From the IMG/VR virus record IMGVR_UViG_3300015360_000032, positions 16,924 through 80,923 of that record: a DNA stretch of 64,000 nucleotides, one strand, 5' to 3'. This DNA comes from a virus. Positions 59,860-64,000 of the stretch are shown piece after piece. Position numbers and translations under genes: made by a program. Each line of letters opens with the position of its first letter. The stretch's first letter is position 1. The notes under the pieces were generated by a model. The model worked only from the letters and a program-made list of their open reading frames with translations. It made no database searches and was not told where the DNA came from.

Positions 59860-59961
59860 AGCGTTTCTCCAAAACTGACGCCTAACCCTGCGCTCAACCG
59901 GAGCGCCAACGGCAGTGGTGCATCTTCATGCTTCAGGGCGTCGCCGGGTTGATGGGGTCTG

Positions 59962-60222
59962 TCATTCTTTGTCCCACTTTTCGTAGAGAGCAAGTTTCAT
60001 TTCGGCCTTAGCGTAAATCTCTTGCTCACGCAAACGAAGCTCCTTTGTCACGAAGGCCATTGCCGCCAGAACATCGCTCATCTCCTCGACAAGTCGGTCA
60101 TCCAGATTAAAGCCGTCGTAATGCACAACGCTTGGGAGGACAGAAAGCCTCTTCGCCGCGACTTCGATCAACTCTCCGCACTCTTCCATGAGCTTAACCA
60201 GCCCACCTCCTGGCATTGGCAT
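59962..60222 (-). CDS. MazG-like nucleotide pyrophosphohydrolase, small
   Basis: 86 residues. GGLVKLMEECGELIEVAAKR and DRLVEEMSDVLAAMAFVTKE hold the conserved E-x2-E and E-x3-D metal-ligand motifs of MazG-like enzymes. Short single-domain form. AGAGGAAATGAC ribosome-binding site. It and the gene at 53838 give this phage two enzymes of the class. Confidence 0.8.
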   Translation of the reverse strand: MPMPGGGLVKLMEECGELIEVAAKRLSVLPSVVHYDGFNLDDRLVEEMSDVLAAMAFVTKELRLREQEIYAKAEMKLALYEKWDKE

Positions 60223-60223
60223 G

Positions 60224-60475
60224 TCATTTCCTCTTTGAAATCAATTTCATTTGATGGTCAATCGCGGCTCCAACATCCAAGGTATCTGCTGGAACCCAAC
60301 CCATACCTCCACAGGTCAGGGCAAGGATATAGCGCATGCCGGGTTGGCTATACCCTTTCCCGACAATAGGCCCTAGATAGATCGAGCCGCTATCGATAAG
60401 GAACCTGTACCGCGCGGCCTGAGTCTCCACGGAATCTACTTCCGCGACTGGCTTTGTTCGTTTCTTGTAAATCAT
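60224..60475 (-). CDS. Small hypothetical protein
   Basis: 83 residues from MIYKKRTKPVAEVDSVETQA (60475, ATG overlapping the upstream stop). Ends MKLISKRK, a tail translated from the dyad copy at 60234-60251, in the same way as the large distal tail protein. No family recognised. Confidence 0.6.
   Translation of the reverse strand: MIYKKRTKPVAEVDSVETQAARYRFLIDSGSIYLGPIVGKGYSQPGMRYILALTCGGMGWVPADTLDVGAAIDHQMKLISKRK
60234..60251. repeat. 18-bp dyad copy (junction)
   Basis: TTTGAAATCAATTTCATT at the 3' end of the gene at 60224, before the MazG-like gene. Confidence 0.85.
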
Positions 60476-60681
60476 GGTTTGCTCGCAAGACCGCGCCATT
60501 CGTCCCCGTCGTCATCTGCTAGCTCAACCCACATACCGTCGCTAGGGTCATGCCAGCCAAATGTATGCCCGTTAAAATACATTTTCACGATTGCGGTGTA
60601 ACACCAACCGCGAAATTCGTAATACCCCCTTCGTACCGGCTTGACGGGGTATTGAAACCAATCTGTCAGTATTTCGTCCAT
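60472..60681 (-). CDS. Small hypothetical protein
   Basis: 69 residues from MDEILTDWFQYPVKPVRRGY (60681, strong AAGGAGG before it). Aromatic and acidic (EFRGWCYTAIVKMYFNGH). No family recognised. Confidence 0.6.
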   Translation of the reverse strand: MDEILTDWFQYPVKPVRRGYYEFRGWCYTAIVKMYFNGHTFGWHDPSDGMWVELADDDGDEWRGLASKP

Positions 60682-60703
60682 GGTGTTTTCCTCCTTCCGG
60701 GTA

Positions 60704-60895
60704 CTAGGGCTCAAGGTCAGTGCCCTCTATCCTGTACGCCTGAAAGTTGTCGATGAACTTGTACGTCTTCACGTTTGGGCAATCTGCGGGTAAGCAATCT
60801 TCTTTGATTGCGTACCGTGCCCTAGCCTCCTCTTCAGGAGTATCTAGGTAGCACTCGAAGCCGCTGGTGTGCCCTATTACTGTCAATGTGTGCAT
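60704..60895 (-). CDS. Small hypothetical protein
   Basis: 63 residues starting MHTLTVIGHTSGFECYLDTP. Compact alpha/beta pattern (EEEARARYAIKEDCLPADCP). Overlaps the end of the upstream gene by 13 bases. No family recognised. Confidence 0.55.
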   Translation of the reverse strand: MHTLTVIGHTSGFECYLDTPEEEARARYAIKEDCLPADCPNVKTYKFIDNFQAYRIEGTDLEP

Positions 60896-61071
60896 ATTGG
60901 CTTGCCGGCGCTAATCAACTGAGCTAACGGCCCTTGCTTTACACGACTACAGTAGCGGGATACCTTTTGCGGTACTCGACCACCATTGCACAGGCCGTAG
61001 TAAGGATGCTGGCGGTACCTCGCGTACATGACTGTCTCATGAATTTGAGTAATTTTCATATCCTCTCTCAT
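60883..61071 (-). CDS. Small basic hypothetical protein
   Basis: 62 residues from MREDMKITQIHETVMYARYR (61071, GGAGG before it); a longer frame begins at 61116 within a dyad. The last part (residues about 45-62) is read from DNA that looks like a tRNA 5' half (see finding at 60895-60933), which makes its C-terminus doubtful. Confidence 0.5.
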   Translation of the reverse strand: MREDMKITQIHETVMYARYRQHPYYGLCNGGRVPQKVSRYCSRVKQGPLAQLISAGKPICTH

Positions 61072-61099
61072 GACCCATCCACCTCCACGTAATTTGAAC

Positions 61100-61117
61100 T
61101 TTGACATTGATTTCAAA
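61100..61117. repeat. 18-bp dyad copy (junction)
   Basis: TTTGACATTGATTTCAAA upstream of the gene at 60883. Confidence 0.8.
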
Positions 61118-61217
61118 ACGAATTCAAAAATTTCCCCAGATACCAGAACGGGTCACTCTTGACTAGCTCTTGAAAGTGATGGGGGGGTGCCATGACGGAG
61201 TTCATGACTGAGTTCAT
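61113..61217 (-). CDS. Possible 34-residue peptide
   Basis: An ATG directly after a TATAAT promoter-like site opens a frame MNSVMNSVMAPPHHFQELVK that ends 34 residues later at a TGA inside a dyad copy, as several other genes here do. The start region consists of 12-bp direct repeats, so it could equally be an operator. No ribosome-binding site. Confidence 0.35.
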   Translation of the reverse strand: MNSVMNSVMAPPHHFQELVKSDPFWYLGKFLNSF

Positions 61218-61219
61218 GA
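61198..61219. promoter_or_regulatory. Direct repeats just downstream of promoter-like site
   Basis: Two copies of GAGTTCATGA (61198-61207 and 61210-61219) with a 12-bp period, plus a third half-copy (CATGACG at 61191). They lie immediately downstream of a TATAAT on the minus strand, an operator-like position. Confidence 0.4.
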
Positions 61220-61226
61220 TGAGAGC

Positions 61227-61232
61227 ATTATA
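61227..61232 (-). promoter_or_regulatory. Candidate promoter -10 (TATAAT)
   Basis: A perfect TATAAT on the minus strand in the longest gap of the early region, about 150 bases upstream of the gene at 60883. The -35 is weak. Listed as a candidate for the early transcript. Confidence 0.4.
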
Positions 61233-61340
61233 GCCTATGACTGGACTAGCGACTACCTACCGGAAAGAAGACGAAGAAAGTGACTAGGGTACCTTCCAAC
61301 CCTGTCCCTAAATAATTTCTCCAGCACCCCGGCGAAATAA

Positions 61341-61364
61341 AAAAAACGGCACGCCACTGCCGAT
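61341..61364 (-). terminator. Intrinsic terminator in early region
   Basis: CGGCA-loop-TGCCG (61347-61351 with 61358-61362) followed on the minus strand by eight T residues. It lies about 50 bases after the gene at 61414-61587 and before the promoter-like site at 61227. Confidence 0.75.
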
Positions 61365-61413
61365 TTTCTTGAACTGTCAACCCCCCTACATGAGGGATTG
61401 ACATTGTTTTTTA

Positions 61414-61587
61414 CTATCGTCCGAATCGGAAGATAGCTCGGAGCGATGAGACCGCGCGAACATCGGCGCGGCGTACGTTGCGGGCGGGTGCTTGCCATTC
61501 GACCGGCTGGCGCGAGGGAACCGGCGCGCCTATCGCGCGGAGTGCCTGCGCGTAAAGCGCCATGTTCGCGTCTCGTTCGTTTTTCAT
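61414..61587 (-). CDS. Small basic hypothetical protein
   Basis: 57 residues from MKNERDANMALYAQALRAIG (61587, AGGAG before it). Arg-rich C-terminus (RNVRRADVRAVSSLRAIFRF). The GC-rich composition differs from the AT-richer neighbours. No family recognised. Confidence 0.55.
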   Translation of the reverse strand: MKNERDANMALYAQALRAIGAPVPSRQPVEWQAPARNVRRADVRAVSSLRAIFRFGR

Positions 61588-61624
61588 GTCTGTAGGCTCC
61601 TGAAGGGGGGGGGGTGGTGGTGTA

Positions 61625-61652
61625 GGGGCGCGGGTCTGGTTTGCCGCGCCCC
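61625..61652. other. Strong GC hairpin
   Basis: GGGGCGCGG and CCGCGCCCC form a nine-pair stem with a ten-base loop between the genes at 61661 and 61587. It has no T-run on the minus strand but is followed there by a C-rich tract, so it is more likely a stability or processing element than an intrinsic terminator. Confidence 0.45.
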
Positions 61653-61660
61653 TGAAGGCT

Positions 61661-62137
61661 CTAGAGGGGCTTGACGCCGGAGAAGGCCCGAGGGGCTGTC
61701 GCGCTTTTGCCTGTCGTGAGGAGGTCGAAAAACATTTCGACCGATGATGGGTCGATGCCGCGTGGCGCAAACCGGGCAAGGCCCGTTTCGTTCAACTCCA
61801 ACATGGGTACGCCATTCTCGACGTACTGTATGAACGCCGAGGGTTTGTCATTGCCGCCCGTATGCCATCCGATGGCTGTCTGGCCCCATACGCGGGCGAG
61901 GGTCTGACGTGAGACCGCCGAGCCTTGAAACAAGCCGAGGGCCTCAAAAGCCGCTGCGGTATGGGCGGCAAGCATCCCTTTCCCGTTGCCGGACCCGGGA
62001 CGGTTCAAGAGAACGAACCGGACGCCGATCTCGACGACCGGCTTAGCCGCGACCGGGGCGACCGGGGCGACCGGGGCGACCGTGGCGACCTGGGCGACGA
62101 CCGGGGCGACAACTGCAACTGATGTTTGAGCATTCAT
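61661..62137 (-). CDS. Hypothetical protein with Val-Ala-Pro repeat linker
   Basis: 158 residues from MNAQTSVAVVAPVVAQVATV (62137). Residues 8-33 form a repeated VAP linker. The rest has TAAAFEALGLFQGSAVSRQT and a Gly/Asn-rich loop (RPGSGNGKGM). The repeat is in GC-rich DNA (GACCGGGGC units on the plus strand). Possible DNA-binding helical region near residue 85; no family recognised. Confidence 0.55.
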   Translation of the reverse strand: MNAQTSVAVVAPVVAQVATVAPVAPVAPVAAKPVVEIGVRFVLLNRPGSGNGKGMLAAHTAAAFEALGLFQGSAVSRQTLARVWGQTAIGWHTGGNDKPSAFIQYVENGVPMLELNETGLARFAPRGIDPSSVEMFFDLLTTGKSATAPRAFSGVKPL

Positions 62138-62234
62138 GGTGAGCTTTCTAGGTGAGAGGGAAACCGGAAACCGGCCCCGGTCTATATGCATAGCCCGTGC
62201 CATGCTGTTTGACCCCGTTTTTCGTTGTTTTTAT

Positions 62235-62252
62235 ATTGAAATCGATGTCAAT
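62235..62252. repeat. 18-bp dyad copy (intergenic)
   Basis: ATTGAAATCGATGTCAAT next to the operator pair at 62254-62291. Confidence 0.7.
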
Positions 62253-62253
62253 G

Positions 62254-62291
62254 TGACGTGAAACGTCATTTTGACATGACGTGAATTGTCA
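62254..62291. promoter_or_regulatory. Pair of inverted-repeat operators
   Basis: TGACGTGAAACGTCA (62254-62268) and TGACGTGAATTGTCA (62277-62291), 23 bases apart, share the pattern TGACGTGAANYGTCA. They sit next to a dyad copy (62235-62252) in the gap upstream of the gene at 61661. Pairs of dyads two turns apart suggest dimer binding by a repressor or initiator. Confidence 0.6.
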
Positions 62292-62429
62292 TACATGACG
62301 CATTCTGTCTGTTACGGTGGATTTTGCTTGGCATGATCCTATCCATCCCCAATCTGGTGCATTAGCGTTCGCTGATATTCGGTTTTCGGCGCTTTTGAGC
62401 CGACCAGGTTGTTCGCGCTCGGCGTGGCC

Positions 62430-62640
62430 GGGGCACTGTACCAGTACAGTAAAAGCACATGCCACCACTTCACGATGTCAGGGCACCAGCAGTGCCACCA
62501 GTACAGCACAAGCACCTGCCAGCACCTCAGGTCTTCACCTCACCAGCAGCACCAGTACACCACCAGTCACGCACGTACACCAGCACTGCACCAGCACTTC
62601 ACCAGCAGCAGAAAAAATCTTTCACGATAATCACCACTAC
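62430..62640. repeat. CCAGCAC/ACCAGTACA repeat-rich non-coding block
   Basis: About 200 bases rich in A and C on the plus strand with many copies of CACCAG, CCAGCAC and three of CCAGTACA. No minus-strand gene fits. Long plus-strand open frames here are by-products of the repeat composition. Resembles iteron-like or nucleic-acid-binding arrays. The rest of the 62138-62731 gap holds the operators above and nothing else recognisable. Confidence 0.55.
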
Positions 62641-62687
62641 ACTCAGTTCGTTTAATTCACATGCCAGCACCTGTAGTCTCGGGGCGT

Positions 62688-62713
62688 AAAAAAAGCCACG
62701 TCTCAGCATGGCC
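62688..62713 (-). terminator. Weak terminator-like hairpin
   Basis: On the minus strand AAGGCCA...TGGCTT is followed by TTTTTTT. The stem is interrupted, so this is a lower-quality terminator after the gene at 62732-62941. Confidence 0.45.
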
Positions 62714-62731
62714 TTGATCAGGGGGTAGGGA

Positions 62732-62941
62732 TCAGTCGATGATGAACTTGCCTGTCCAGCCCAGGCTGATACGGTGTCCGTCGATTATCAGATCGATAAC
62801 ACTGTGATCCCGGGGGTCCGCGCTGAAACTCACGAGGGCCTTCACCTCGGTGTCTTCATACTTGCGCAGAAGCTCCCGCGCCTTGACCAGTTGCGGATCA
62901 ACACCCTCCATGACTTCACCGTGTTCGTTGCGTTCGTCCAT
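62732..62941 (-). CDS. Small hypothetical protein
   Basis: 69 residues starting MDERNEHGEVMEGVDPQLVK after AAAGGAGCAATC. Helix then beta (ALVSFSADPRDHSVIDLIID). Follows a 29-residue membrane peptide gene; the two are spaced like an operon. No family recognised. Confidence 0.6.
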   Translation of the reverse strand: MDERNEHGEVMEGVDPQLVKARELLRKYEDTEVKALVSFSADPRDHSVIDLIIDGHRISLGWTGKFIID

Positions 62942-62952
62942 GATTGCTCCTT

Positions 62953-63042
62953 TCAGAGACCGTTATCCATCAGGTTGCAGATCATCATGAGGGCTACGTA
63001 GACAGCGAGCCCTGTTGCTATCCATATCTGTACTTCAGTCAT
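62953..63042 (-). CDS. 29-residue membrane peptide
   Basis: MTEVQIWIATGLAVYVALMM then ICNLMDNGL: a single hydrophobic helix (residues 5-24) with charged ends. It lies six bases after the stop of the upstream gene and its TGA runs into the ribosome-binding site of the next (AAAGGAG). The size, hydrophobicity and spacing suggest a real small inner-membrane protein. Too short for automatic ORF calling. Confidence 0.55.
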   Translation of the reverse strand: MTEVQIWIATGLAVYVALMMICNLMDNGL

Positions 63043-63048
63043 ACCGGC

Positions 63049-63273
63049 TTACCAGCGATACCCGCATTTGTCGCGCAGGGTTTCGTACACTTCGATCTGT
63101 ACCGCTTCCGTTGCCACCATACCTTTGCGGGAGTTGCGTTGGTCGGAGAGCCAGCAATCAAAAGCGCAACCGACATGCTGTGGCAGGGTATCAGGCGCGC
63201 CCTTCAGATCGAGCATGGAGAAGGTAGCGCGCTGAACAATGCAGGCGACTTCTTGATTCACGAAGAGAGACAT
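63049..63273 (-). CDS. Small hypothetical protein
   Basis: 74 residues from MSLFVNQEVACIVQRATFSM (63273, AAAGGAG before it, directly after the dyad copy at 63285-63302). Ends KCGYRW. Helical pattern; no family recognised. Confidence 0.6.
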   Translation of the reverse strand: MSLFVNQEVACIVQRATFSMLDLKGAPDTLPQHVGCAFDCWLSDQRNSRKGMVATEAVQIEVYETLRDKCGYRW

Positions 63274-63284
63274 ATCAGGACTCC

Positions 63285-63302
63285 TTTGAAATCGATTGCA
63301 AG
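63285..63302. repeat. 18-bp dyad copy (junction)
   Basis: TTTGAAATCGATTGCAAG, running into AAAGGAG of the gene at 63049. Confidence 0.7.
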
Positions 63303-63323
63303 GGCCGAAGCCCCTGCCGTTGT

Positions 63324-63665
63324 TTACTGTGTGACGATCGAGGCGCAAAGGCCAAGACCGCGCCGCTGGATGTAGCCGGCCGCTGCATCCTCGCTTGCGA
63401 AGACGCCGAACAAAGACCCGTTTGCGTTGACGCGTTCGCCGCGCATCTTCTGTGCAAGCCCGTTGCTCGCAACGTAGTGCAAGACCGGGAGGGCGCATCC
63501 GACTGGCGCGGGAATGGCCTCATCGAGTGCGGCGATGGTGGCGCGAGCGAGGCGCGAGACCGGCTGGACGTACGTCTCGCCTTGCGAGGTGATCGTGCAA
63601 GCCGAGGGCATCCGCGCGGCGCGCTGGCTGGCTGCATTCCCGCGTCCGACTGTGATCTTCTTCAT
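63324..63665 (-). CDS. Small hypothetical protein
   Basis: 113 residues from MKKITVGRGNAASQRAARMP (63665, GAAAGG before it). The end (LFGVFASEDAAAGYIQRRGL) looks globular. First clear gene after the right-hand repeat region and the most upstream one in this transcript within the window. No family recognised. Confidence 0.6.
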   Translation of the reverse strand: MKKITVGRGNAASQRAARMPSACTITSQGETYVQPVSRLARATIAALDEAIPAPVGCALPVLHYVASNGLAQKMRGERVNANGSLFGVFASEDAAAGYIQRRGLGLCASIVTQ

Positions 63666-63807
63666 TTTGTGCCTTTCTAGGTCAACCCGCCGAGGATGGC
63701 GTAAGGGCATTCTATGGTGATTTGCCAAACGCAAGTGAGCACCTTTCATATTTATTTTCAAGCACGTTTGCGGGCGAACATGTACTTCACATAGACATAG
63801 AGGAAAC

Positions 63808-63945
63808 ATTCACCACTTCACCACTGCACCACTGCACCACTTCACCACTGCACCACCACTTCACAAAACGCGGAGGAACCCACCACTGCACCACCTCACC
63901 ACCTCACCACTTCATCACTCACCACTGCATCAGTTATGAATAATA
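63808..63945. repeat. CACCACTTC/CACCACTGC repeat block
   Basis: Tandem and near-tandem copies of TTCACCACTGCACCAC and CACCACCTCACCACTTC, almost free of G on the plus strand, with one interruption (63865-63885). No gene is supported here. The asymmetry resembles a single-strand-binding or initiation region. Confidence 0.6.
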
Positions 63946-63961
63946 CATGCCAGCACCCACC

Positions 63962-64000
63962 CACCATAGACATACACCATAGACATACACCATAGACATA
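63962..64000. repeat. 13-bp tandem repeats at window edge
   Basis: Three exact copies of CACCATAGACATA fill 63962-64000 and reach the window end, so the array may continue. A related CATAGACATAGA lies at 63788. Iteron-like. Confidence 0.75.

Noticed and set aside
61389-61410. TTGACA followed by an AT-rich stretch on the plus strand as a promoter
   Set aside because: No -10 at 16-18 bases and no plus-strand gene downstream.
61253-61498. 81-residue minus-strand frame
   Set aside because: It spans the terminator at 61341 and overlaps the better-supported gene at 61414 in another frame.
62317-62655. Plus-strand frames rich in His, Thr and Ser over the CCAGCAC block
   Set aside because: Three frames are open at once because the repeats lack stop triplets; this indicates composition, not coding.

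Overview
The window is a 64 kb piece of a long-tailed double-stranded DNA bacteriophage, most likely a siphovirus of a Gram-negative (proteobacterial) host. A two-component spanin (inner-membrane Rz and lipoprotein Rz1) implies an outer membrane. A 1801-residue tape measure with no sheath gene implies a long non-contractile tail. Portal, XkdF-like protease, HK97-type capsid, TP901-type tape measure, BR0599-like tail protein, GH108 muramidase and a UDG-like/family A DNA polymerase fusion are all recognisable. Every gene I can support lies on the minus strand, so transcription runs from the right edge to the left. I see no integrase, excisionase, terminase large subunit or rRNA. The window is therefore probably not the whole genome, and a gene is cut at the left edge.

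Layout in the direction of transcription. (1) 64.0-57 kb: repeat-rich non-coding blocks, operator-like dyads and many small genes of unknown function, including a MazG-like pyrophosphohydrolase and a LigA-related protein. (2) 56.7-53.6 kb: an M15-like peptidase, a Cys-cluster protein and a second MazG-like enzyme, closed by a terminator. (3) 53.5-48.5 kb: head unit (degenerate staphylococcal-nuclease fold, portal, protease, scaffold-like protein, major capsid), closed by a terminator. (4) 48.5-36.4 kb: a methyltransferase-MptE/DUF115 fusion, repeat-rich virion proteins, head-tail connectors and the tail tube, closed by a terminator. (5) 36.4-18.7 kb: tail assembly chaperones with an overlapping -1 frame, tape measure, distal tail, hub and fibre-like proteins. 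(6) 18.6-14.2 kb: exported protein, holin-like protein, muramidase, spanins and an abundant-looking small protein with a strong terminator. (7) 14.1-10.9 kb: a Ycf46-like AAA+ ATPase, a DUF1257 (Ycf35-like) protein and a DUF2997 protein, with a tRNA-Arg(UCU). (8) 10.6-0 kb: replication genes (winged-helix proteins, initiator-like protein, DnaB helicase, UDG-like/PolA fusion, Toprim primase).

The most striking feature is not a gene. An 18-bp dyad, consensus TTTGAAAT-NN-ATTTCAAA, recurs about 35 times through the window. It sits at gene junctions, where it often supplies the stop codon of one gene and abuts the ribosome-binding site of the next, beside four of the five clear intrinsic terminators, and inside genes in several reading frames. 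It looks like a genome-wide binding site for one DNA-binding protein (stoperator-like, regulatory or architectural). The second most interesting feature is the phage-borne AAA+/DUF1257/DUF2997 module.

How it fits together: the small right-hand genes are probably early, the replication module on the left feeds DNA synthesis, and the central head-tail-lysis block is probably late. Terminators cut that block into units. All functional assignments were made by eye from protein motifs, and no database search was run.
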